Positions 26,733 to 35,384 of a stretch of 64,000 nucleotides of DNA are shown here, in pieces. The DNA is from Sporosarcina oncorhynchi (GTDB lineage Bacteria > Bacillota > Bacilli > Bacillales_A > Planococcaceae). The DNA is taken from positions 2,910,001 through 2,974,000 of the forward strand of contig NZ_CP129118.1 of assembly GCF_033304615.1 (NCBI RefSeq), written 5' to 3'. Both the position numbers and the translations under genes were made by a program. The number at the start of each line of letters is the position of its first letter. The stretch's first letter is position 1. The notes beneath the pieces were generated by a model. That model searched no databases and had not been told where the DNA came from. It saw only the letters and a program-made list of their open reading frames with translations.

Positions 26733-27491
26733 TTGTCTCTATTACATGCTAACTCACAATATATTAGGGCTGTGCGACTGAAGCGAGAAAAAATTCGGCA
26801 CGGTGAATTTCCGTTCACACTTCCCTTCATTAAAAATATGGACGAACTGGCGTTTCATCCGAACATCACCTATGTCATCGGGGAAAATGGAATGGGCAAA
26901 TCGACGTTGCTTGAGGGCATCGCGATTGCGTATGGATTCAACCCAGAAGGCGGAACGATGAATTTCAACTTTTCAAGTTACGATTCACATTCGGAACTCG
27001 ATGAATATCTTCGCCTTGTCAAAGGGACGGAACGTGCGCGGGATCACTTTTTCTTCAGAGCCGAGACGTTTTACAATGTAGCGACGACGATCGAACGACT
27101 GGACGAAGAACCTGGCGCGGGACCGAGAATTATCGATTCATTTGGCGGTCAATCCCTTCACGAACAATCACACGGCGAATCCTTCTTCGCCGCTTTCAGG
27201 GACCGTTTCAGAGGTAACGGACTTTATATTCTCGATGAACCAGAAGCCGCCTTATCTCCGCTTCGCCAAATGTCTTTGCTTGCGCGAATCGATCAGCTCG
27301 TCAAAGATGGGTCCCAGTTCATCATCTCCACACACTCCCCAATCGTCATGGCACACCCGCTCTCTAAAATCATTCAGATAACTGAAGACGGGATGCATGA
27401 AACAACATTGGAAGAAACCGATCACTACGCGATCATGAAGCAGTTCTTTGAAAACCAAGAGCGAATGTTGCATCATCTTTTTGAAGAATAA
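26733..27491 (+). CDS. ABC-type/SMC-like ATP-binding protein
   Basis: 252 residues, a single soluble nucleotide-binding domain. Walker A: GENGMGKST (residues 50-58). Signature-like loop: FGGQSLHEQSHGESFFAAF. Walker B with catalytic Glu: LYILDEPEAALSP. H-loop: FIISTHSPIVM. No membrane partner is encoded nearby, and the architecture is that of stand-alone AAA/ABC ATPases related to RecF/SMC, not an importer. The start is TTG at 26733, six bases after AGGAGGAG; a GTG at 26637 extends the frame without a ribosome site. The last 177 bases are duplicated at 37739-37914. Confidence 0.78.
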   Translation: MSLLHANSQYIRAVRLKREKIRHGEFPFTLPFIKNMDELAFHPNITYVIGENGMGKSTLLEGIAIAYGFNPEGGTMNFNFSSYDSHSELDEYLRLVKGTERARDHFFFRAETFYNVATTIERLDEEPGAGPRIIDSFGGQSLHEQSHGESFFAAFRDRFRGNGLYILDEPEAALSPLRQMSLLARIDQLVKDGSQFIISTHSPIVMAHPLSKIIQITEDGMHETTLEETDHYAIMKQFFENQERMLHHLFEE

Positions 27492-27613
27492 GCAACAATG
27501 TTTTGGACAGAGTATGATTTCACTCATTTAAAGGGTAAGAATTTAGTTGCCACCTCATAAATGCTATACTAGGTACTAGAAGCATGTATTATTTCAGAAT
27601 GGGTAAAGGAGTA

Positions 27614-28873
27614 ATGTCTATTATGAAAAAGTTTATAAATGCGACAATATATGGGGATTCAGAAGCCCATGAAATTTTAGTAGAAAATGGTCAATTTAAA
27701 GCAATCGGTAACGATGTAGGCGACGCAGATGAAGTGATTGATTTAAAAGGCAGTTTAGTACTGCCACCGTACGTTGACCCGCATTTGCACTTAGACTATA
27801 TTTTTTCAGGTCTAGGAGAAGGCAATGCGAATGTCTCGGGCACCCTATTCGAAGGAATCTAGCGATGGAGTGATAATAAGAAATCATTGACCGAAGAACT
27901 TGTCCGTGAGCGTGCCATTAAAGGGATTCAAAAAGAAGTAAGTAAAGGCGTTCAATTTATTCGTACACATGTCGATATTACGGATCCCAATCTAACGGGA
28001 ATGAAAGCTTTATTGAAACTGCGTGAGGAATTAAAAGACGTTGTGACATTGCAACTTGTCGCGTTTCCTCAAGAAGGATTTTTCCGCTATAAAGGTGCAG
28101 AGCAATTAATGGATCAAGCACTTCAAATGGGAGCCGATGTTGTCGGTGGAATTCCTCATTTTGAAATATCCTATGAGCATGGCGTCGAATCACTCAAACG
28201 CATTGTTGATATGGCCATCAAGTATGACGTCATGATTGATATTCACTGTGATGAAAACGATGATCCGAACAGTCGATTTTTAGAAGTGCTAAATGCACTT
28301 GTCATGGAAAAAGACTATGGTGAATATACAACAGCGAGTCATACAACGAGCTTCGGTTCTGTTGAAAACAGTTATGCGAATAAGATGTTAGGGTTGTTTA
28401 AAGAATCGCAAATCAATTTCATTGCATGCCCTACTGAGAATGCGCATTTACAAGGACGTGGCGACAGTTATCCGAAACGTCGTGGGTTAACACGCGTGAA
28501 AGAATTACTAGCCAACGGAAATAATGTAGCATTTGCACAAGATTCCATTGCGGATTACTGGTACCCGTTAGGGAATGGAAATATGATGAACATTTTAGAC
28601 AACGGCATTCATTTAGCACATTACACACATATCGATGAAATCAATAAAGCGCTAGACTTAATTACTTATAACGGTGCCAACGTTATGAGAGTGAATGATG
28701 AATATGGGATTGAAGTCGGGAAACCAGCGAACTTTATCGTATTGGATGCACAAGATGCTTATGAAGCTGTTCGTGAGCGTGCAGAAGTACTGATGTCCAT
28801 TCGAAACGGTGACTATTTGTTTAAACGTGAACCACGGAAAAATGAAGTGGAAATTGATTTTCTGAAACAATAA
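27614..28873 (+). pseudogene. cytosine deaminase-like amidohydrolase interrupted by an amber codon
   Basis: A single reading frame encodes a full-length (about 416 residue) CodA-type metal-dependent hydrolase, but codon 80 counted from the ATG at 27623 is TAG (27860-27862). Before it: HLHLDYIF (metal HxH) and GTLFEGI. After it: RWSDNKKSLTEELV, IDIHCDENDDPNSRF, TASHTTSFGS, FAQDSIADYWYPLGNGNMM. Family members usually read Gln at this point (EGIQRW), so a CAG-to-TAG change is the simplest explanation. All catalytic blocks downstream are intact. AAAGGAG precedes the first ATGs. The gene is absent from the second copy of this block, so it is an insertion relative to it or a loss there. Confidence 0.8.
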
Positions 28874-28879
28874 ATCAGC

Positions 28880-28910
28880 ACGCCCCTCGACGACATTTGT
28901 TGAGGGGCGT
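28880..28910 (+). terminator. terminator (block copy A)
   Basis: ACGCCCCTCGAC pairs with GTTGAGGGGCGT (one G-U) followed by TTTTCTTTTT. Duplicated at 37923-37956, where it directly follows the ATPase tail. Confidence 0.85.
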
Positions 28911-29007
28911 TTTCTTTTTGACAGGTATGTACAAAGGAATTCCTGGCATTGTGTCGAATTAGTGGTAAGAGGATAATCGTCAATACGAACAATGGGAGGC
29001 ATACATA

Positions 29008-29634
29008 ATGGATCGAGAAGAATCACGCAGGCTGGAATTTAAGATACCGGACCTCCGGAAAAAGGAATTGCGGTCAAAACTGACATCTTCAGAACAGCGA
29101 GATTTGGATAAGGCGAGAGCCATTAAGGCTGAAAAATACCCGAATAGCACGACCGAGCAATATGCGGATAAAGTACGGGTAATGGCCATTCGCAATTACA
29201 CAATTATCGAGACAACACCTAAGGCATCATTCTTTCAAAAGCTGTTGAAGCAGGAAAACCCAACAGAGTATAGACTGCAATTCCCGAATGAAAAAGAGGA
29301 TGTAGCGGAGTTTACCTTCCCATACACACTCGGCCTTGAAATCCGCCAATTGATGGAAGATGTCGGACTCGGACTCGATTGGCCGAAAATGTTGCCGGTC
29401 GATGACGGCATGTGCTATACAGATCCGCTCGAAGAAGATGATAAGGAATGGTTTGAGTCTTTCCCAGATCCTGCTTGGTGCGCCTCTAAATTACACGAAG
29501 CAAAAAACCTGGAGCAGAAAGCCGCTGCTCATAGTGAGGACATTGTCCAAGTGATTCAGTGGATTAGAACACATTGGGAAAACGGGTTTAACATCTATGC
29601 GGACATTGACCCTTGGGAAGTGGACGATCTTTAG
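29008..29634 (+). CDS. hypothetical protein, block copy A
   Basis: 208 residues, family not recognised. Soluble, highly charged, no signal. The N-terminal 60 residues are basic/helical (PDLRKKELRSKLTSSEQRDL); the rest contains aromatic and acidic segments (FTFPYTLGLEIRQLMED, LEEDDKEWFESFPDPAWC, NIYADIDPWEVDDL). A GGGAGG ribosome site lies 11 bases before the ATG. The copy at 38051-38677 differs at only six residues, so the duplication is recent and both copies appear intact. Confidence 0.75.
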   Translation: MDREESRRLEFKIPDLRKKELRSKLTSSEQRDLDKARAIKAEKYPNSTTEQYADKVRVMAIRNYTIIETTPKASFFQKLLKQENPTEYRLQFPNEKEDVAEFTFPYTLGLEIRQLMEDVGLGLDWPKMLPVDDGMCYTDPLEEDDKEWFESFPDPAWCASKLHEAKNLEQKAAAHSEDIVQVIQWIRTHWENGFNIYADIDPWEVDDL

Positions 29635-29701
29635 GCAATATATGCATGAGAAGTAAAAGAGTACGCATCGCGTGAAACTTTAATCCGAAAGGGTGTATCT
29701 A

Positions 29702-30073
29702 ATGGAATCACTTAAAGTCAAAGCAGTGAGCTATCAGCAAATGATCGTCGCAGGCAAAATTGACGAAGCTTATGAAAAGTACGTAAGCCCTGACTTCCGC
29801 CACCACAATCCCTATTTCTCTGGGGATGGAGGATCGTTGAAGCAGGCAATGAAAGAGAATGACGGCATGAGCCCGAACAAGACATTCGAAGTGAAACAGA
29901 CGATTGAAGAAGCGGGAATGGTGATGGTTTATTCCCATATTAAACAGAATCCTGATGATCTTGGAGCCGCTGTAGTTCATATTTTCCGCTTTTCTAATGG
30001 CAAAATCATTGAAATGTGGGACGTTGGTCAACCCGTTCCGGCAGAATCACCAAATGAAAATGGGATGTTTTAG
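29702..30073 (+). CDS. SnoaL-like (NTF2 fold) protein, block copy A
   Basis: 123 residues of the SnoaL-like polyketide-cyclase/NTF2 superfamily. Typical elements are the helix with AYEKYVSPDFRHHNPYF, the GDGGSLKQAMKEN segment, and the strands VYSHIKQNPDDLGAAVVHIF and FSNGKIIEMWDVGQPVP. It could be a small enzyme or binding protein; the ligand is unknown. GAAAGGGTG precedes the ATG. The second copy is at 39351-39722. Confidence 0.82.
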   Translation: MESLKVKAVSYQQMIVAGKIDEAYEKYVSPDFRHHNPYFSGDGGSLKQAMKENDGMSPNKTFEVKQTIEEAGMVMVYSHIKQNPDDLGAAVVHIFRFSNGKIIEMWDVGQPVPAESPNENGMF

Positions 30074-30117
30074 TTTCTAATCAAGAATCTTCAACTACAG
30101 AAAGGAATTGACCTACA

Positions 30118-30543
30118 TTGAATACTGACATCACAACAAAAATGAAGATTCATAAACCGGCAAGTGAAGTATTCGAAGCCATTGTCGATCCGGAGAAAAT
30201 GACCGGCTATTGGTTTTCCTCAGGCACGGATAGAGTCGAACAAGGCAAGACAATTACTTGGAAGTACGAGGAATATGGTGCCAAAGGGGATATCCATGTA
30301 GTGGAGGTCCAGGACAACGAGAAAATCGTTTTCACTTGGGGCGAAACGACGGTGACGATGACATTCCGTAATGAAGATGGCAGTACGCTCATGCAAGTGA
30401 CTGAATCGGGAATGAAGACCGATGACCCTGATCTCGTTGCTAAAATGCTTGGTCAAAAAGAAGGCTGGGTGTATATGCTGACGTGTTTGAAGGGGTATGT
30501 GGAAAACGGGATTACGACGTTACGGGCTTCGTTAGTTCATTAA
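30118..30543 (+). CDS. SRPBCC/AHSA1-domain protein, block copy A
   Basis: 141 residues of the START/Bet v1-like AHSA1 group: N-terminal TTKMKIHKPASEVFEAIVDP, then YWFSSGTDRVEQGKTITWKY, IVFTWGETTVTMTF, and the C-terminal helix EGWVYMLTCLKGYVENG. Such proteins bind hydrophobic ligands or modulate partners; many sit beside small stress or resistance genes. The start is TTG at 30118 after AAAGGA. The second copy is at 39767-40192, and a truncated third at 39167-39322. Confidence 0.85.
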   Translation: MNTDITTKMKIHKPASEVFEAIVDPEKMTGYWFSSGTDRVEQGKTITWKYEEYGAKGDIHVVEVQDNEKIVFTWGETTVTMTFRNEDGSTLMQVTESGMKTDDPDLVAKMLGQKEGWVYMLTCLKGYVENGITTLRASLVH

Positions 30544-30553
30544 GGGGGATCAT

Positions 30554-30688
30554 ATGAAAAGCTTGCGGGAGAAAATAGTGGCACGGTTGAAAGAGGCGGA
30601 GGGCACTTGGTCGGTTGCGGTAGAAGATGTGAATAATGCTGAATCGTTTTCAATCAATGAGAACGAATCCTTCTATGCCGCTATAGCG
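30554..30688 (+). pseudogene. beta-lactamase-fold hydrolase, 5' fragment only
   Basis: The first 43-44 codons match the N-terminus of the intact gene at 40203-41012 (MKSLREKI, GTWSVAVEDV, NESFYAA). The sequence then runs into a GGTGCC palindromic element, exactly before the position of the catalytic SxxK. The remaining three quarters of the gene is missing, so this copy cannot be active. GGGGGAT is still present before the ATG. Confidence 0.85.
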
Positions 30689-30760
30689 GTGCCAGGCACT
30701 CATACAATCACGTTATTCCAAATAAACATGAATATTTTGATTGAATGAGTGACAGGCACC
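30688..30760 (+). repeat. GGTGCC palindromic element, copy 1
   Basis: 73 bases: GGTGCCAGGCACTC at the left and GAGTGACAGGCACC at the right, with AATCACG...TTGATTGAAT inside. It truncates the hydrolase at 30554 and ends 23 bases before the next gene's start codon. Confidence 0.85.
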
Positions 30761-30782
30761 ATACTATTTAGGAGGAATGTTG

Positions 30783-31709
30783 ATGAATAAGATGAAGGCA
30801 ATCGTAAAGAAAAGTGCGGATCCAGGTGATCTGGGCTTCATGGAAGTTCCTATTCCCGAAGTTAATGAAAACGAACTACTTGTTCATGTGAAAGCGATTG
30901 GCGTTGGAATTCACGACGGTTATTTCCTACCAGAAGACATACAGTATCCGTATACAATTGGTATTGAAGCAGCGGGTATCATCGAAAAGGTCGGACAAAA
31001 TGTTACGCGTTTCCAAGAAGGGCAACGTGTCGCTTTTGTCAGTTCCATGCAACCTAAAGGAGGTACATGGGCTGAATATGCTGTCGTTACAGAAGACTCT
31101 CTCATTCTTCCGATCCCTGAAGCGATGACTTTTGAACAGGCTGCGGCAATTCCTGTGGCTGGAAATACAGCATTGAAAGCACTCCATGATCTTCAACTAA
31201 AACCGAATGACACCTTATTCATCGCTGGTGCATCCGGTGCAATTGGTACATTTGCCATCCAACTGGCTGTGGCAAAAGGATGGATTGTTGCCGGTTCCGC
31301 TTCGAAATCTAACCATGACTATATGCGCTCGCTTGGTGCAGAGAAAGTAGTCGATTACCATGACGCTGACTGGACACAGCAAATTAGAAAATGGATGCCT
31401 AACGGGGTCGATGCGGTGATGGCCATTCAACCATCAACAGGTCTCGAAAGTATGGATGTACTTAAAGAAAATGGTCAGATTGTTGCTGTTTCAGGAGACC
31501 AACTCCCTGTGCGTCCCAATATTGTTATTCGTACGATTGCCTATCACGTCGATGTCACAGATGAATTGTCTGCAGTGATGAATAGGATTGCAAATAAAGA
31601 CTTCACTCTCACCATTGAGAATATTTATCCCTTTTCAGAAGGACTTTCAGCGTTAGAAAAAACAACAACTCGCCATGCACGGGGGAAGTTGGTCATTACT
31701 GGACCTTGA
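30783..31709 (+). CDS. quinone oxidoreductase-like zinc-independent MDR dehydrogenase
   Basis: 308 residues of the medium-chain dehydrogenase/reductase family. An N-terminal GroES-like domain (ELLVHVKAIGVGIHDGYF, then YTIGIEAAGIIEKVG) is followed by a Rossmann domain with LFIAGASGAIGTFAIQLAVA, the NADP(H)-binding region. Catalytic-zinc cysteines and the structural zinc lobe are absent, which points to the quinone oxidoreductase branch. AGGAGG lies seven bases before the ATG at 30783. The gene begins immediately after a palindromic element, so its native promoter may have been replaced. Confidence 0.88.
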   Translation: MNKMKAIVKKSADPGDLGFMEVPIPEVNENELLVHVKAIGVGIHDGYFLPEDIQYPYTIGIEAAGIIEKVGQNVTRFQEGQRVAFVSSMQPKGGTWAEYAVVTEDSLILPIPEAMTFEQAAAIPVAGNTALKALHDLQLKPNDTLFIAGASGAIGTFAIQLAVAKGWIVAGSASKSNHDYMRSLGAEKVVDYHDADWTQQIRKWMPNGVDAVMAIQPSTGLESMDVLKENGQIVAVSGDQLPVRPNIVIRTIAYHVDVTDELSAVMNRIANKDFTLTIENIYPFSEGLSALEKTTTRHARGKLVITGP

Positions 31710-31746
31710 TTAACAGGTTACACTCCACGTTTATACGAATACACAA

Positions 31747-31787
31747 AAAGCCTCACACCGATTCCTCCGAATCAGTGGGAGGCTTTC
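31747..31787 (+). terminator. terminator after the oxidoreductase gene
   Basis: AAAGCCTC-x-CA...GATTC pairs with GAATC...TG-x-GAGGCTTT in an interrupted stem of about 16 pairs, ending CTTTC. A partial palindromic-element end (ACAGGCACCATA, 31788-31799) abuts it. Confidence 0.65.
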
Positions 31788-31868
31788 ACAGGCACCATAA
31801 CTATTAACACGTGCTCAAATGGCTAAAGTTTTAATGCGTTCTTTGCAAATTTCGGATTGGTTTTAAAA

Positions 31869-31950
31869 GGTGACAGGCACTCAAACAATCACGTTAACCG
31901 AAACAAACATGAATGTTTGAACTTTCATGATTGTATGAGTGCCAGGCACC
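31869..31950 (+). repeat. GGTGCC palindromic element, copy 2
   Basis: 82 bases, GGTGACAGGCACTC to GAGTGCCAGGCACC. The interior is nearly the same as copy 3, in the same orientation. It lies between the oxidoreductase and M28 peptidase genes, which converge. Confidence 0.85.
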
Positions 31951-31994
31951 CTGATCACCCTGATTTTCCCATCCGAGACTTAATCCAATATCGA

Positions 31995-33944
31995 TTAGAA
32001 GGATTTTAAAGTTTTTAGAACCATTTCTTGAATATTGATATCCTCAATCAAGGCTGTAATATCCTCTTCCGACAATGATGACTTGATACCAGTTACTTGG
32101 TGACTCTCGAACTCACTAACTACCTCCTCCCCTTTTCTAAAGCTCACCGTGTAAGTAAGCCCGTTAACCACTTGGTTATATGAAAACCCAAAAAGATGGT
32201 CGCTGTTTTCGCTGTAACTAAGTGTATATGGTATGCCGTTAATAACCATCTCCTTATATACAAGCTCCTTATCTTCCATTGAGGTTTCTTTACGTATCTC
32301 TACAAGAAGCTTTTGCTTCTCATCATGTATACTTGAATAGCTAAACAATATCCATAGCAGATCATCAGAACTCAAATCATGCGTATAGACCTTATCTTCT
32401 TCTAGTTTGGACACATCAATTTTTCGGAAATATGAATTAAATACACGAATACTGTTTATATGATATTCTTCAATTATTGATTCATAATCAATCGTTGAAT
32501 AGTACTCTTTGAATTCATGAAGATCTGTAAATGTGAAATCGGAGTTATCTATTAAATGGTAGTTTTTATCTTTAGTACTTCGTTTTAATGTATATTCATT
32601 GTGTTGCAGTTTCGCCCTTTCTGTTGCCTGGAATTCGTAATCAACTTCCTCTCCTACTTGAGAAGTGCTGTTTTCGGGGTCGTAGTTTTGTGTAAAAACG
32701 TATTCTTTACGATGATGTTTATTGATGAATTCGACAATACTGTCAGCTACTTTCAATAAAGATATGAAATCTATCTCTTCAATTGTATCCAAAGGACGAT
32801 GTATTATCGGGGTCACATTCTGACTGGAAATCGTCATGGCGTTAATGTGCTTAGACAGGAAGGTGGAGTGATCACTTCTTAAACCTCCACTCAAATCAGT
32901 ATTAAACTCCACACTGTTTTCTTTCAAGACAGATATCAGGTCTCCCAATAAATCTTCTGAAACTTCATCCTCCTGCGAAACAATACTTACTGGAGTCTTA
33001 TAGAAAGAATCCAGGTTAATGTTGTAAATGCTATTATATTTGTCACCTAACTCTTCTATAAAATGAGAACTACCTTGAAGCTCTGATTCCTCACCGTTAA
33101 AGGCTACTATAATAATATCACTATCAAATTCTTCAACAGAGTCTGCTAATTTTTCAGCTATTTCAAGTAGCACTGCAACTCCAGAAGCGTTATCAATTGC
33201 CCCCCGATAAATGGTATCACCAACCCAGCCTACATGATCAAAATGAGCAGACAGAACAATTGCATTTTTATTATCTTTACCTGGAATCTTACCTGCTACG
33301 TTGTATGCATCTATCATTTCTTCTTTTACTGATGAGTACATCATAATTTGTCCGCTGGAAATCTCTTTTAACCTATCATACGTTTTTTGGGAGATTTGAA
33401 TATGGGGTTTATCAACAGTGTCAATAGATAATGTTTTAGAAAATACTTCTTCTACAATAAATACCCCTTGAGATTTCTCGAAAGCTTCTTGGAAATTGCT
33501 TCTGTCTTTTAATACAACATAAGCTTGTTCTATCTCCGGACTTTCAATATCAAACGTTATAGGCAGGGTTTTCTCATAGCTGCTATAACCGCTTCTCTCC
33601 AAAAAATCAACGCCACGAATCAAATCCGTCTCGACGCCACTTTCGGAAATTATTTGTATTTGATATTCACCTTTTTCCGGATCATGAAATTTATGAGGAT
33701 ACGGCAGTAATAGTTTCCCTGTATCCGAGCTAATAGGCTCCAATCCTAACTCCTGATATTTTTCTTCAATGAAAGATAGAGCCAGGTCATTGCCTTTTGT
33801 CCCAGTGAGACGACCATCCATTTCATCAGATGTTAGAATCCTTATTGTTTCTTCTAATTGTGCATAGTCAGCTTCCTCACTACATCCTGCTAAAAAGATT
33901 GTCATTAATATTGCACCGATAAAGACCTTGCACAAATGTATCAT
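31995..33944 (-). CDS. M28-family metallopeptidase lipoprotein
   Basis: 649 residues. The signal ends MTIFLAGCSE (lipobox). The M28 aminopeptidase core has the metal ligands in order: His-Asp in SAHFDHVGWVGD, Asp in GAIDNASGVAVLLE, Glu-Glu in AFNGEESELQGS, Asp in YNINLDSF, and His in IIHRPLDTIEE. About 260 further C-terminal residues (from about 395) form an unrecognised acidic domain. It probably trims peptides at the outer membrane face. The ATG at 33944 follows GGGGGGATAAAT. Monocistronic between repeats and a long intergenic region. Confidence 0.85.
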   Translation of the reverse strand: MIHLCKVFIGAILMTIFLAGCSEEADYAQLEETIRILTSDEMDGRLTGTKGNDLALSFIEEKYQELGLEPISSDTGKLLLPYPHKFHDPEKGEYQIQIISESGVETDLIRGVDFLERSGYSSYEKTLPITFDIESPEIEQAYVVLKDRSNFQEAFEKSQGVFIVEEVFSKTLSIDTVDKPHIQISQKTYDRLKEISSGQIMMYSSVKEEMIDAYNVAGKIPGKDNKNAIVLSAHFDHVGWVGDTIYRGAIDNASGVAVLLEIAEKLADSVEEFDSDIIIVAFNGEESELQGSSHFIEELGDKYNSIYNINLDSFYKTPVSIVSQEDEVSEDLLGDLISVLKENSVEFNTDLSGGLRSDHSTFLSKHINAMTISSQNVTPIIHRPLDTIEEIDFISLLKVADSIVEFINKHHRKEYVFTQNYDPENSTSQVGEEVDYEFQATERAKLQHNEYTLKRSTKDKNYHLIDNSDFTFTDLHEFKEYYSTIDYESIIEEYHINSIRVFNSYFRKIDVSKLEEDKVYTHDLSSDDLLWILFSYSSIHDEKQKLLVEIRKETSMEDKELVYKEMVINGIPYTLSYSENSDHLFGFSYNQVVNGLTYTVSFRKGEEVVSEFESHQVTGIKSSLSEEDITALIEDINIQEMVLKTLKSF

Positions 33945-34531
33945 ATTTATCCCCCCCGAAAAAAAAGTTGAATTTTATTAAAATTACATTATACTGATTA
34001 ATTATACAATTTAAATAAAGTTACGGTTAATGAAAAATTCACTTTATTAACACTAATTGTAAAATGAAAAATGAAAGTACATAGTATTGCAAGCAAACTT
34101 GGTGTTTCAACTTTACATGGAGTAGTGAGCATGATAGCCTTTGCAGTCAGGTCCAGCCATCGACATAGCTGGCTTCATTGCTTGGTACTCATACCCGCAG
34201 AGCCTCTATATCAAGTTGTAACATTGTGTATTTGCAATTGCAATCTTATGTATTGTGATTTTCAAAATACTTTATTTCTTGATTTCACTTAAGCCTTTTT
34301 GGATGTAAAAATTTTAGAGTTGTTCTAATAACTTATTTGCAAATAAAATATATCTGTTTTGATCTTTGAAATTAAATATTGCATGAATGTAGGGAAACGT
34401 TTTGATGTTCGAATCCAAACAAGCACCCCCAACCGTTAGAATTTAACAATTAGGGGCAGTTCAAGCCTCTTATAGTATAGATTTCTATATTTCACTTTAA
34501 ATCTGTTCAAACATTAAAATTAGGACTACTC
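33945..34531. other. AT-rich intergenic region
   Basis: 587 bases without a defensible gene. A less AT-rich island at about 34130-34215 (TGCAGTCAGGTCCAGCC onward) differs from its surroundings and could be a scrap of a mobile element, but I cannot identify it. A weak inverted repeat (CCCCAA...TTAGGGG) lies at 34427-34456, just below the next gene. Confidence 0.4.
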
Positions 34532-34909
34532 TTACTGACCTGGATGAAAAATGCGATTACTTTCTCGCCACTCATCCCAACCACAATATTTACAACTGTA
34601 CAGTGAACGGACAAGATATAGCTCAGCTACGCAATATCTATTCATATGGTAGTGATAGCTTCCGGTCTGACCTTTATAGATTTCATGAGAACTCATAAAA
34701 ATCATGTTATGAGGGTTAGGATCCGCAACTGGACAAGGAACATACATCAATCCAATATCTCCAGTTTCCGTTAATTCACCATGATTATGAGTTGCTTCAT
34801 CATGATTATGAATGGTATTATCATCATGTCCTTCAGCATGTGCAAAATCACTAAAAGAAAACAAAGTTGCACCTAAAATTAATACAGTCAAGAACTTCCT
34901 CATTTTCAT
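34532..34909 (-). CDS. secreted His-rich protein of unknown function
   Basis: 125 residues. A classical signal peptide (MKMRKFLTVLILGATLFSFS, cleavage probably after AHA) precedes a metal-ligand-rich stretch with six His in about 20 residues (HDDNTIHNHDEATHNHGE). A later part contains YHYHMNRYC and a CKYC pair. The pattern suggests extracytoplasmic binding of a transition metal; the family was not recognised. AAGGGGGAAAAGATT precedes the ATG. It lies downstream of the RRNPP regulator/peptide operon in the same direction and is a candidate for its control. Confidence 0.72.
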   Translation of the reverse strand: MKMRKFLTVLILGATLFSFSDFAHAEGHDDNTIHNHDEATHNHGELTETGDIGLMYVPCPVADPNPHNMIFMSSHEIYKGQTGSYHYHMNRYCVAELYLVRSLYSCKYCGWDEWRESNRIFHPGQ

Positions 34910-35191
34910 AATCTTTTCCCCCTTGTTTTTTATTAGAAGACTGGCCAGAACTTCTACTTTAATTGTCTTGTACTTTTAACCTAAATGCAATAATTGGGAG
35001 GTTGGGAAATATAATGAAATTAATATAAAGGAATCCTTATATAACATCTCTATTTAGGAAAGTCTACATGAGAGCGATTGAATGTGAATTTTTTTGTGTA
35101 ATCAAAGGTTTTTCAGTTGAAGCAGCAAAAACTTTTAGATTGGCTACATATTTTGAAAAAATCTTACGGCATGCTCTCTAGAACAGTTAAA

Positions 35192-35223
35192 AAGGAACCT
35201 AATTCGTGAAGAATCAGGTCCTT
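35192..35223 (-). terminator. terminator after the signalling-peptide gene
   Basis: Minus strand AAGGACCTGATTC pairs with GAATTAGGTTCCTT (one bulge or mismatch) and is followed by TTTTTAAC. Confidence 0.8.
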
Positions 35224-35238
35224 GAGTATAGATTAGTT

Positions 35239-35370
35239 TTATTTATGATGAACCGACGGCTTCCCTTCAAGCGGCTCCGGTAGATCATCGTCTGCTGCGA
35301 AAACTGTACCTGCGAAGAACAGCGACAATACTAGAATAGATAAGATGCCCCAAACTTTTGCTTTTTTCAT
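35239..35370 (-). CDS. exported signalling-peptide precursor (NprX/Phr-like)
   Basis: 43 residues: a basic start (MKKAKVW), a hydrophobic export segment (GILSILVLSLFFAG) and a likely signal peptidase site after FAA or VFA. The short mature tail is DDDLPEPLEGKPSVHHK. It starts 15 bases after the stop codon of an HTH-TPR regulator, behind AAGGGGTAATGATTG, and is closed by a terminator. In RRNPP systems (NprR-NprX, PlcR-PapR, Rap-Phr) the regulator gene is followed by exactly such a peptide, which is secreted, trimmed and re-imported to bind the TPR domain. The peptide family itself is not one I recognise; the assignment rests on structure and position. Confidence 0.78.
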   Translation of the reverse strand: MKKAKVWGILSILVLSLFFAGTVFAADDDLPEPLEGKPSVHHK

Positions 35371-35384
35371 CAATCATTACCCCT

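Noticed and set aside
27142..27527. Secondary frames overlapping the ABC-type ATPase
   Set aside because: Shadows of the real frame, which carries all Walker motifs.
34071..34292. 73-codon plus-strand frame in the 34 kb intergenic region
   Set aside because: No ribosome site, odd composition, no family features.
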